24,988 nucleotides of DNA from CAYMKL01 sp964390805 (GTDB lineage Bacteria > Chloroflexota > Anaerolineae > VGOG01). Every line of letters begins with the position of its first letter. Within the stretch, counting starts at the first letter, position 1. The translations under genes and the position numbers were made by a program. Where the stretch lies: contig CAYMKL010000102.1 in assembly GCA_964390805.1 (NCBI GenBank), positions 1 to 24,988 of the forward strand. Reading direction: 5' to 3'. Positions 1-6,682 of this stretch are shown here, one piece after another. The notes beneath the pieces were generated by a model. It saw only the letters and a program-made list of their open reading frames with translations, ran no database searches and was not told the DNA's origin.

Positions 1-1447
1 CCTCGCGCACCAGAATGTCAAAGTCTTCCCGGCGGCTGCGGTGATTGGTGTGTGCTACATGCAGAACGTACTTGCCTCTGATAATCGTTCCAGATGGCGC
101 GGCGATGCCCTGTTCCTGTAGCTCGACAAGGATTTCTTTGTTGAGCGCACCCAGTGCGGCGTCATCCAGACCAGGTCTGATGTAACGGAAACAAACAATA
201 TTCAGTGTGACCGGAGCCGCAAGTTCCAATTCCGGCGCAGCATCGATCAACTCCGCCAGGTAACGAGCTTGGCCTATGTTCTGCTGGATCAACCGCCCGT
301 ACTTGCGACTGCCATGCTCCTTGAGCGACATCCAGGCCTTGAGTGCCCGGAACCCACGCGAAAGCTGGACGCCATAATCGCTGAGCCAGGGCAGATCACC
401 TCCCGTCATACCGCGCCCCCCTTCTCCGTGAGAGAGGTAGGCCGGCGTCAAGGAGAAGGCTTCACGGTGCTCTTCCTCCCACTGCACCAGCACGCACCCG
501 ATTTCATAAGGCATATACATCCACTTGTGTAAGTCAAAGGCCAGCGAGTCGGCCCGCTCCATCCCGACCACCTGGTTTCTTGCACCGGGAGCCAGGGCAG
601 CCCATGCGCCAAATGCGCCGTCAACATGGAGCCAGAGGTTTTCCTGCTGGCAGATATCGGCCAGCGCGTCGAGATCGTCAATTGCCCCGGTGTTGGTCGT
701 CCCCGCTGCCCCAACGACACAGAATGGCAGATGACCATCTGCGCGATCCTGCGCGATGGTCGCCCTTAGCGCCTCAAGGTCAATCTGGAAATGGTCATTG
801 ACCGGCACATGGCGGAGCGCCTCGCTGCCCAGGCCCAGCAGTTCCACGGCCTTCTGGATGGAGCTATGGATTTCCTGTGACGCATAGAGCACCATCTTGC
901 GCGGTGTGGACTGGATGCCCTCCCGGCGCAGGTCAAATCCCGCCTTTGCATTACGGGCGACTGCCAGTCCAACCAGATTAGCCGCCGAGCAGCCGCTGGT
1001 CAGCAGGCCGCTGGCTGAAGCGGAAAAGCCCAACATCTCTTTGCACCAGTCAATCACCTGCACTTCGACATAGTTGGCGCTGTGATAGTCAATGCCGCCA
1101 GAGTTGGTGTTCATCGAAGCTGCCAGTAGTTCGGCCAAAGCCCCCAAGACAGTCCCCGTGCCGAAGACCCAGCCCCAGAAACGCGGATGGATGTTACCGA
1201 TCGGGTAGGGTAGCACGTTCTCCAGAAATTCCCTGTAAATCTCCTCCGGCGGTTGAGGATCAAGCGGCAGGGGCCTGTTGAAATGGGCCTTGACCTGGTT
1301 GGGAGCGTGCTGCCAGACAGGGCGCTCCCGGACGGTTTTCATGTAATCCAGCATGTCGTCAACCATCCGGTGACCAAGCGCCCGCATGGATTCCCAGTGT
1401 TCAGGGTCGAGTGTTTCTTCCGAAGGCATTGCTTTCTCTTGTACCAT
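1..1447 (-). CDS. PLP-dependent group II decarboxylase (aromatic-L-amino-acid/glutamate decarboxylase-like), 3' end cut by window edge
   Basis: Reading from the minus strand, 482 codons are open to the left edge. The start is ATG at 1447, preceded by a strong GGAGGA ribosome binding site 8 bases upstream. The product is a fold-type I pyridoxal-phosphate enzyme of the group II decarboxylase family, which removes the alpha-carboxyl group of an amino acid in the cytosol. The PLP lysine is K308 in the motif DLHKWMYMPYE, and the cofactor-ring aspartate lies in HVDGAFGAWAALAP. The N-terminal part (GNIHPRFWGWVFGTGT, then NTNSGGIDYHSANYVEVQVI) is typical of the aromatic-amino-acid/tyrosine decarboxylase branch. 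Family members are about 480-500 residues, so only a few C-terminal residues should be missing. The substrate cannot be decided from sequence alone. A 487-bp gene-free stretch separates it from the divergent NYN gene. Confidence 0.93.
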   Translation of the reverse strand, partial: MVQEKAMPSEETLDPEHWESMRALGHRMVDDMLDYMKTVRERPVWQHAPNQVKAHFNRPLPLDPQPPEEIYREFLENVLPYPIGNIHPRFWGWVFGTGTVLGALAELLAASMNTNSGGIDYHSANYVEVQVIDWCKEMLGFSASASGLLTSGCSAANLVGLAVARNAKAGFDLRREGIQSTPRKMVLYASQEIHSSIQKAVELLGLGSEALRHVPVNDHFQIDLEALRATIAQDRADGHLPFCVVGAAGTTNTGAIDDLDALADICQQENLWLHVDGAFGAWAALAPGARNQVVGMERADSLAFDLHKWMYMPYEIGCVLVQWEEEHREAFSLTPAYLSHGEGGRGMTGGDLPWLSDYGVQLSRGFRALKAWMSLKEHGSRKYGRLIQQNIGQARYLAELIDAAPELELAAPVTLNIVCFRYIRPGLDDAALGALNKEILVELQEQGIAAPSGTIIRGKYVLHVAHTNHRSRREDFDILVRE

Positions 1448-1589
1448 GTTCTCTGTCCTCCTCTGCACGCATGAACTTCGAAAGACCGGAAGAAGCGGCG
1501 TTGCGTCTTTCAAGGGAGCCAACCAACAAGCTTATACGCAATTCCTCCGCATAACCACCCCCAAAAAGGACTTGTGCAGAAGCCTCTTT

Positions 1590-1710
1590 GCGGAGCTTCC
1601 CTCAAGAGTACAGGAAACAGCTAGCCTCATAGCCAGGCGCGAGCCCCATCGGTGTCGGTGGCGGTTCCTCCGCACAGCGAGGGGTGGCGTGCTGGCAGCG
1701 GGGGCGGTTC
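1590..1710 (-). pseudogene. Fragment 1 of a dppD/oppD 3' end (dispersed copy)
   Basis: Read on the minus strand this gives PRCQHATPRCAEEPPPTP, then MGLAPGYEASCFLYS and a stop (TGA at 1602-1604). That closely matches the C-terminus of the intact dppD of this window (20727 onward: PRCEHAMPRCAEEPPPAP, ending SCFLYS). Similarity continues about 12 bases past the stop. The fragment starts abruptly inside the Cys-rich oligo_HPY tail, and nothing upstream resembles the rest of an ATPase. It lies between the decarboxylase and the NYN gene. Confidence 0.85.
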
Positions 1711-1809
1711 GGACCACGAAAGCTGCGACAGGTCGCGAAAGACACGAAAATCTGCCTGGCAAGGTTCCTTTTCGTGTATTTCGTGGGCTTTCGTGACCTT
1801 CGTGTTCCA
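1711..1809. repeat. Imperfect palindromic repeat (CACGAAAG type)
   Basis: An imperfect inverted repeat about 100 bp long. The left arm has ccacgaaagc and gacacgaaaa; the right arm has ttttcgtgt and gctttcgtga. The centre is at about 1757, around the string tctgcctgg. A related palindrome with the same tctgcct centre lies at 15649-15741. This looks like a dispersed non-coding repeat family; transcribed, it would form a long hairpin. Confidence 0.7.
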
Positions 1810-1817
1810 ACATCCAT

Positions 1818-1845
1818 TTGACTTCTCTCAAGAATCTGCTATACT
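1818..1845 (+). promoter_or_regulatory. Sigma-70-type promoter of the NYN gene
   Basis: A -35 box TTGACT (1818-1823) and a -10 box TATACT (1840-1845) are separated by 16 bases. This is close to the bacterial housekeeping consensus and is the clearest promoter in the window. The expected transcription start is around 1852, giving a leader of about 80 nt before the GTG start at 1935. Confidence 0.7.
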
Positions 1846-1859
1846 ATGGTCGTAACCCC

Positions 1860-1917
1860 CCCGGAGATAGCATCTCCGGGCCGACGCCCACCCGCAAGGG
1901 TGGGTCGTCTCTTTATT
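1860..1917 (+). promoter_or_regulatory. Two-hairpin structured leader upstream of the NYN gene
   Basis: Hairpin 1 (1860-1880) is a perfect 9-bp stem CCCGGAGAT/ATCTCCGGG with loop AGC. Hairpin 2 (1883-1909) pairs GACG with CGTC and CCCACCC with GGGTGGG, with one bulged T and a GCAA (GNRA) tetraloop. It is followed by TCTTTATT. Hairpin 2 plus the T-rich tract resembles an intrinsic terminator placed between promoter and start codon, which would fit attenuation. The loop type also suggests a possible protein- or RNA-docking site. Function is inferred only. Confidence 0.6.
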
Positions 1918-1934
1918 CGGGCAAAGGAACTCCT

Positions 1935-2546
1935 GTGCGACGAGTCATCGCTTACATTGACGGCTACAATCTATACTACGGCCTACGCACCAAAAGATGG
2001 AAGTGGTTCTACTGGCTGAACGTCCAGGCTATGGCCCGACGCTTGCTGAAACCTGACCAAACCCTGGTCAGCACCAAATACTTCACTACAATTGTCAAAC
2101 ACCCGCCAGACAAACAAAGACGGCAGGCTGTCTTCGTGGAGGCGCTGCAAACCCTGAACGACTTGCAGATCTTCTATGGCCATTGGCTCTCGAATCCTAT
2201 CACGTGCCGCCAGTGCGGCCACACTTACAAAGGTTATCACGAAAAGATGACCGACGTGAACATCGCCGTTGAACTGATGTGCGATGCTTTCCAGGATCAT
2301 CTGGACATGGCCTTACTCATCTCAGGCGATGGTGATCTGGTTGGGCCGGTAAAGGCGATGCGGCGGCTCTTTCCGCAAAAACGAGTGGTCGTCGCCTTTC
2401 CTCCGGCGCGCTTTTCTGGCGCACTCAAGGCCGCTGCTCACGCTCACACCTTCATCGGCCGAAACGTTCTATCCAATAGCGTATTCCCCAATCAAGTGAT
2501 CAAGTCGGATGGTTTTGTGCTCCACCGCCCGGCAGAGTGGCGCTAA
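1935..2546 (+). CDS. NYN-domain (LabA/DUF88-like) putative RNase
   Basis: A 203-residue protein. The GTG start at 1935 is chosen because AAAGGA lies 7 bases upstream. An in-frame TTG at 1818 would lie inside the -35 box and is rejected. The fold is the PIN-like NYN nuclease: an N-terminal strand IAYIDGYNLYY (D9, N12), D107 in TDVNIAVELM, and LLISGDGDLVGPV (D132, D134) supply the acidic metal site expected for RNA cleavage. A small C91-x2-C94 pair (CRQCGH) lies in the middle insertion. It is the only plus-strand gene of the window. Its stop overlaps the convergent TAG of a small minus-strand reading frame (2543-2656), and it is bracketed by two dppD-tail fragments. Such proteins occur in RNA turnover and sometimes in defence or toxin settings; the actual target is unknown. 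Confidence 0.88.
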   Translation: MRRVIAYIDGYNLYYGLRTKRWKWFYWLNVQAMARRLLKPDQTLVSTKYFTTIVKHPPDKQRRQAVFVEALQTLNDLQIFYGHWLSNPITCRQCGHTYKGYHEKMTDVNIAVELMCDAFQDHLDMALLISGDGDLVGPVKAMRRLFPQKRVVVAFPPARFSGALKAAAHAHTFIGRNVLSNSVFPNQVIKSDGFVLHRPAEWR

Positions 2547-2656
2547 CTGCCTTCCGTTCCCCACAGCAACGCCAGGTTTTCCCGCATCGCCGCCTCCAAC
2601 TGCGCCATCAGGTGCTCCATCTTTTCCTCGAACAGCTCCTCATCCTCGTCTGCCAT
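2543..2656 (-). pseudogene. Small acidic/amphipathic reading frame, probably a C-terminal gene remnant
   Basis: A 37-codon frame starting MADEDEELFEEKMEH and ending LALLWGTEGS; its TAG overlaps the NYN stop codon. It is strongly helical and rich in E/L/M, reminiscent of the C-terminal helix of type I restriction HsdM subunits, but too short to assign. No convincing ribosome binding site precedes the ATG. Just upstream the sequence becomes dppD-tail fragment 2, so this is more likely the end of a lost gene than a working small protein. Confidence 0.3.
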
Positions 2657-2678
2657 GCCCGCGTACCGGCCAGTTGAC

Positions 2679-2772
2679 CTCGTAGCCAGGCACGCTCTCC
2701 GTCGGTGCCGGTGGCGGTTCCTCCGCACAGCGAGGCGTGGCGTGCTCGCAGCGGGGGTGAAACCTACAGCCC
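2679..2772 (-). pseudogene. Fragment 2 of a dppD/oppD 3' end (dispersed copy)
   Basis: The minus strand encodes GCRFHPRCEHATPRCAEEPP, then PAPTESVPGYEV, which matches the Cys-rich tail of the intact dppD. In-frame TGA and unrelated sequence lie immediately upstream. On its downstream side it lacks the last few codons and stop seen in fragments 1 and 3 and runs on into the small frame at 2543-2656. It separates the NYN gene from the methyltransferase gene. Confidence 0.85.
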
Positions 2773-2843
2773 GCTCATTCGCCACGCTTTGGGCAACTAC
2801 ATCGCAGTGCGTGGTTTCCAGTGAACGGATCGCGGAGCGAGGG

Positions 2844-3698
2844 TTAGGCCGCGTGCCTCTTCTGTGAGAGCACGACTGTCAAGTCGCTCCGTGCACCGTC
2901 TGTGCTCCCATCCAACGATAAGTAGAACTCCACTTCACCAAACCCACAGTCAACTAGCAGAGACCGATATTGATCATCCGTGTAGGCCTGTGTGCTTGCC
3001 GAATGGCGCGCCACCTCGCCTGTCACGGCATTGACGATGTAGTAGCGTTGGATTGCTACGTTGTCCTCAGCATCCCAGAAGTTCTCCTGAAGGCAGAAGT
3101 GCGGCTCATCCGAGAACAACCCCTCCTCTGCAGAATACCACGAAGATGGTTGTTGTCCTATCTTGAGGACTGCTTCAAAGGTATGTGGCTCAAGAAGCAG
3201 AAAACTGCTAGGCGCCAAGGCACGATAGGCTTTCTCAAGAATGCCCCTCGCTTCCTCGGGGCGGAAGACATTGAACTCTCCGAAGATCAGCATGACCAGA
3301 CCATAACCGTCGCCATAGTCCGCCGTTCGGATGTCCTGCTGGATGTACGTGCATTCAAGACCCTCTTTCTCGGCCTGCTCCTTTGCGTAGGCTATCGAGG
3401 CTGGAGAGAAATCAATCCCTACACAGCGATGCCCAAGTCTCGCCAGCCGGCTCGTGTACAATCCAGGGCCACAGCCAAGGTCAAGAATCCGCGTGGGATT
3501 CCCCTTCACAACCTGATGGTGAATCCACCTGACGTGGCTATCAATGATCTCGAAGCGGCGACTGGCAGCATCGTGCTCCTGGGACAAATGCTCGTTGAGC
3601 ATTCGTCTACTGAAGTCCGGATCATCCCACGGGATCTTCTCTCCTTCAGCCCACGGTTTGGGAACACTCTCCCTGCGAACGACATCCAGCAGCTTCAT
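2844..3698 (-). CDS. Class I SAM-dependent methyltransferase
   Basis: A 284-residue protein from ATG 3698, where AGAGG lies 6 bases upstream. A TTG at 3719 gives 7 more residues but has no ribosome binding site. It has a Rossmann-type methyltransferase core: motif I ILDLGCGPGLYTSRL (about residues 71-85) binds S-adenosylmethionine, the acidic end of strand 2 is D96 in CVGIDFSPASI, and QQDIR (120-124) is motif III-like. The C-terminal half (SSWYSAEEGLFSDEPHF, VEFYLSLDG) resembles small-molecule methyltransferases of the Methyltransf_25/11 groups. The substrate cannot be told. The gene stands alone between dppD-tail fragments 2 and 3 and has no operon partner. Confidence 0.9.
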   Translation of the reverse strand: MKLLDVVRRESVPKPWAEGEKIPWDDPDFSRRMLNEHLSQEHDAASRRFEIIDSHVRWIHHQVVKGNPTRILDLGCGPGLYTSRLARLGHRCVGIDFSPASIAYAKEQAEKEGLECTYIQQDIRTADYGDGYGLVMLIFGEFNVFRPEEARGILEKAYRALAPSSFLLLEPHTFEAVLKIGQQPSSWYSAEEGLFSDEPHFCLQENFWDAEDNVAIQRYYIVNAVTGEVARHSASTQAYTDDQYRSLLVDCGFGEVEFYLSLDGSTDGARSDLTVVLSQKRHAA

Positions 3699-3747
3699 TC
3701 TGAGCCTCTGCTTGCTCAACTAGAGTATCGAGATCCATAGCACGCCG

Positions 3748-3845
3748 CGCGGAGCTTCTCTCAAGAGTACAAGAGACAGGTGGCCCCCATGCCTGGTGCG
3801 ATCTCCATCGGTGCCGGTGGCGGTTCCTCCGCACAGCGAGGCGTG
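3748..3845 (-). pseudogene. Fragment 3 of a dppD/oppD 3' end (dispersed copy)
   Basis: The minus strand encodes TPRCAEEPPPAPMEIAPG, then MGATCLLYS and a stop (TGA at 3761-3763), followed by GAGAAGCTCCGC. It aligns with the end of the intact dppD including about 10 bases past the stop. It begins right after the 3' end of the D-aminoacylase-type gene, with no ATPase body upstream. Confidence 0.85.
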
Positions 3846-3858
3846 AAGTTTGTCCTTT

Positions 3859-5496
3859 TTACCCCCGCAGTACCCGACCCCGCCGCTCCCGACTTACGAT
3901 CTGTCCATTCTGTGCCATGACCTGCCCCGAGATCAACAACGCCCGGATGCCCGTTGGCGGAACGTCGGGCCGCTCGGAGGTAGTGTTGTCGGCCACCGTC
4001 GCCGGGTCGAAGAGCACCAGGTCAGCCCATCCCCCCTCGGCGATTCGGCCTACGTCCGTCAGTCCGATCCGTTCTGCCGGAAACGAGGTCATCCGGCGCA
4101 CCGCCTCCTCCAGTGGAAAGAGCCCCAGGTCGCGGCTGTAGCGCCCCAGCACGCGGGGAAAGGTGCCGAAGGAGGCCGGGTTGTGCTGACCCCGCCGGGT
4201 GAGCAGTGTGTCAGTCATAAATGCACACAGGGGGTGGGATAACGCTGCCCGCAACGGCTCCTCTTGTTCACCATCGCCGGAGTACGTGCCCAACAGGATG
4301 CGGGCCTGGCCCTCGCTCACCCGGGCAACGTGCATGTAAGCCTCGAACTGCGGCTTACCCAGACGGCGGGCGATGGCGGCGAAGTCCAATCCCTCCAATT
4401 CGGCCAGTTCCGGCGCGCAGCCCCACAACAGGATGATGTCCCGGAAGTCGAGCCCCAGCGTCCACCGCAGGAGGTTGATCTCTCTCTTCAGCCGCTGCAG
4501 GGCACGAGCGTCGTTGATCTGCTCTGCGAAACCGTCGAGGAACCAGTCGGGAAAGACAACCTTGACGGTAGAGTTGCCCACGGTATAGGGGAAAGCATCA
4601 AAGGCGACGTCCAATCCGTCGGCGGCGGCCCGCTCGACATCCCGCAGGACGGTGCGATAGGTGCGCCAGGTGCGGCGACCGACGAAGATCAAGTGCGATA
4701 GTTGCAGCCGCACCTCCGCCTGTCGGGCCAGGTCCAGCAGTTCTCTGGTGGAACGGACGTTGTGGGGCGTGCCCACGATCATCGGTCTGTAGAAGGGAGA
4801 GACCCAGGTGTAGGCCCGCCCGTGGACGGTGAAGATGCTGCCTTCTTCGGCGACCACCTGTAGCAGGGGGAGGAGTTCCTCGTTGCGGGCAAAGACCCCC
4901 GGGGTGTAGGCCAGCCCCGCCGACAGGCCAAAGGCCCCCTCCCGCAGGGCCTGGCGGGTCAGGTGGCAGAGGGTCTCCATCTGCTCTGGAGCAGGGGGAG
5001 CAGAGCCGTCGGCGCGGTCACCCATCACCGCGTAGCGCAGCGTGCCGTGGCCCACCAGGAAGGCAGCGTTGAACATCAGCCCGTCGTCCTCGAGGATATC
5101 CAGAAATTCGGCCATTGAGCGCCAGCGGTAGGAAGAAGCTCGCTCCCGCATCTCCTCTGAGAATCCTTCCACCAGGGGCATGGACGCCTCCGTGAGCGGG
5201 GCGGGGGAGAAGCCACAGTTGCCTGTGACCAGCGTGGCGATGCCCTGCAGGAGGAGAGGGGCCAGGATCTGGTCGTGGTCGGAGAGGGGAAGGATCCAGT
5301 CGGAATGAGAATGGACGTCAATGAAGCCCGGGGCCACGACCAGGCCATTGGCGTCGAGGGTCTGCCCGCCGATCAGGTGCTCGCCCGTGGTCATGGCGGC
5401 AATTCTGCCATCGCGGATGCCCAGGTCGGCCTGGAAGCGGGGCTGGCCGGTGCCGTCAATCACTGTGCCGTTGGTGATGACCAGGTCGAAGTTCAT
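3859..5496 (-). CDS. N-acyl-D-amino-acid deacylase (D-aminoacylase family amidohydrolase)
   Basis: A 545-residue cytosolic amidohydrolase. The ATG start at 5496 has AAGGAGGAGG about 7 bases upstream. The family hydrolyses N-acyl-D-amino acids (or related N-carbamoyl and D-peptide substrates) to free D-amino acids. Visible signatures are an N-terminal composite beta-sandwich strand (LVITNGTVIDGTG), the metal motif H62-x-H64 in APGFIDVHSHSD, the family-typical GNCGFSPAPL (C94), GLSAGLAYTPG (190-200), H225, H268, and D429 in AFMTDTLLTRRG. The C-terminal GGWADLVLFDPATV closes the sandwich domain. Length fits the 480-550 residues usual for the family. Upstream lies a GH127 remnant. Its place beside an M29 peptidase and a peptide importer fits use of peptides containing D-residues or modified residues. 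The exact acyl or amino acid preference is unknown. Confidence 0.92.
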   Translation of the reverse strand: MNFDLVITNGTVIDGTGQPRFQADLGIRDGRIAAMTTGEHLIGGQTLDANGLVVAPGFIDVHSHSDWILPLSDHDQILAPLLLQGIATLVTGNCGFSPAPLTEASMPLVEGFSEEMRERASSYRWRSMAEFLDILEDDGLMFNAAFLVGHGTLRYAVMGDRADGSAPPAPEQMETLCHLTRQALREGAFGLSAGLAYTPGVFARNEELLPLLQVVAEEGSIFTVHGRAYTWVSPFYRPMIVGTPHNVRSTRELLDLARQAEVRLQLSHLIFVGRRTWRTYRTVLRDVERAAADGLDVAFDAFPYTVGNSTVKVVFPDWFLDGFAEQINDARALQRLKREINLLRWTLGLDFRDIILLWGCAPELAELEGLDFAAIARRLGKPQFEAYMHVARVSEGQARILLGTYSGDGEQEEPLRAALSHPLCAFMTDTLLTRRGQHNPASFGTFPRVLGRYSRDLGLFPLEEAVRRMTSFPAERIGLTDVGRIAEGGWADLVLFDPATVADNTTSERPDVPPTGIRALLISGQVMAQNGQIVSRERRGRVLRG

Positions 5497-5555
5497 CGTC
5501 GCACCTCCTCCTTCTTAAATAGGGCAAGAATAGACCGTCGCTGCCTGACGCCGCG

Positions 5556-5660
5556 TCACCGGGTTCGCAGCCAGACCTGCATGCGGCCAGGTTCGCGGTT
5601 GGCCCAGGCGTAGTAGGGAATGGCGGTCAGCTCCAACAGAGGTTTGGCGGCCTCAGACAC
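5556..5660 (-). pseudogene. 3' remnant of a GH127 (beta-L-arabinofuranosidase-type) gene
   Basis: On the minus strand about 32 codons read LLELTAIPYYAWANREPGR, then MQVWLRTR and a TGA (5556-5558). The string TAIPYYAWANRxPG..MxVWLR is the typical extreme C-terminus of glycoside hydrolase family 127 proteins. An in-frame TGA lies just upstream and no other GH127 segment is visible, so only the tail of the gene survives. It lies in the 220-bp gap between the deacylase and the iminopeptidase-like gene. Confidence 0.7.
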
Positions 5661-5716
5661 CCAGACTCAATCAGACAAAGCCGCGCCTGCTAATCCTGCC
5701 AAGAGGATCGGTACCT

Positions 5717-6592
5717 TCAAGTTCCCAGCACAGCCTGGTGCTCAGCACGTGTCATAAACTCGTGGACAACCGTTAGGTAGCGGTCGGTCTCCTCGACATG
5801 TGGGTAGTGCGAACTCTCCTCAAAGACGACGAAGTCGCTGCCGGCGATGCCGTCGTGGATGACCTTGGCTTGGATAGGCGTGCACATGTCGTAACGTCCA
5901 CAGGTAACCAACGTTGGAACGCTGATTTCACCAAGACGCGCTCGAATGTCCCACCCCTCCATGCTTGCTCTCCCCACTGGCTGCCGCTCAGGCGCTTGTC
6001 GGAGGTATTCCGGCCAGGGGTCAACCCGGCAAATGTGGCGCAAGTCGAAGACCCTATTGGCCTCTTGATAGGCCGAATCATCGGTCGTACCGGCCGCTTC
6101 GTGTCTGCGCAGTGTTTCCCGCACACCTGCGGGGAGCTCCTCTACCAATCGCTCAATATCAGCGTCCAGCATCGCTCTGCTGGCATACGTACTTGCCAGG
6201 ATCAAGCTGACAATCCTGCTCGGCTTCGCCAGCGCGTACTCCATCGCCACGACACCACCCCATGAGTGCCCCAGGAGATGCACCCGTTCAAGCTCGAGTT
6301 CGCGGCATACCACATCCACCTCGTCCACAAAGTGGCTAATGGTCCAGAGCGATGGATCGTCGGGGCGGTCCGAGTTGCCACAGCCAAGCTGGTCGTAGAA
6401 GATGACCGGGCGACCGCTCTCCGCAAGTCCCTCGAGAGGCTCAAGAGCCTCGTGTGAGACAGGCCTGCCGTGAATCGTAAGCAGCGGGAACATGCCCGCC
6501 GGTGTTTGGGCCAAGTCTCCAGCCATGCGGTAGAACGTTCGATATCCGCGAAACGGGATCAACCCTTCACTGACTGGCATCGTAGTAGCCAC
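5717..6592 (-). CDS. Alpha/beta hydrolase, proline iminopeptidase-like
   Basis: A 291-residue protein. The GTG at 6592 is chosen because AAAGGAG lies 7 bases upstream; a GTG at 6682 abutting the upstream stop codon has no such site. Catalytic triad: S110 in LLGHSWGG, D235 in TCGRYDMCTP, H262 in EESSHYPHVEE. The string FYDQLGCGNSDRP (65-77) is a hallmark of the proline iminopeptidase (peptidase S33) branch, which releases N-terminal proline or similar residues from small peptides. The usual oxyanion-loop HGGPG is altered to HGRPVSH (41-47), so specificity may differ. It follows the HAD gene in the same direction and is probably co-transcribed with it. A non-peptidase amide or ester hydrolase is the alternative. 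Confidence 0.88.
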   Translation of the reverse strand: MATTMPVSEGLIPFRGYRTFYRMAGDLAQTPAGMFPLLTIHGRPVSHEALEPLEGLAESGRPVIFYDQLGCGNSDRPDDPSLWTISHFVDEVDVVCRELELERVHLLGHSWGGVVAMEYALAKPSRIVSLILASTYASRAMLDADIERLVEELPAGVRETLRRHEAAGTTDDSAYQEANRVFDLRHICRVDPWPEYLRQAPERQPVGRASMEGWDIRARLGEISVPTLVTCGRYDMCTPIQAKVIHDGIAGSDFVVFEESSHYPHVEETDRYLTVVHEFMTRAEHQAVLGT

Positions 6593-6599
6593 AGAAACG

Positions 6600-6606
6600 C
6601 TCCTTT
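6600..6606 (-). promoter_or_regulatory. Ribosome binding site that fixes the start of the iminopeptidase-like gene
   Basis: AAAGGAG on the minus strand, 7 bases before GTG 6592. No comparable site precedes the in-frame GTG 6682, the ATG 6637 or (at proper spacing) the ATG 6580. Confidence 0.65.
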
Positions 6607-6682
6607 CCAGCGATTGCTCCGCGCAGCGAGATGACATGGTCACACCAAGTCTACAGCGAAAATCGGAAAACGTCAACCCCAC

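Noticed and set aside
1532..1831. Minus-strand open frames of 71-99 codons over the decarboxylase-NYN gap
   Set aside because: They consist of the dppD-tail fragment and a palindromic repeat and have no start signals; they are not genes.
1818..1934. Extended N-terminus of the NYN protein from TTG 1818
   Set aside because: This codon lies in the -35 box of the promoter and the extension covers the leader hairpins; GTG 1935 has a ribosome binding site.
2970..3740. Plus-strand open frame of 256 codons opposite the methyltransferase
   Set aside because: The opposite strand encodes clear SAM-binding motifs, so this is a shadow frame.
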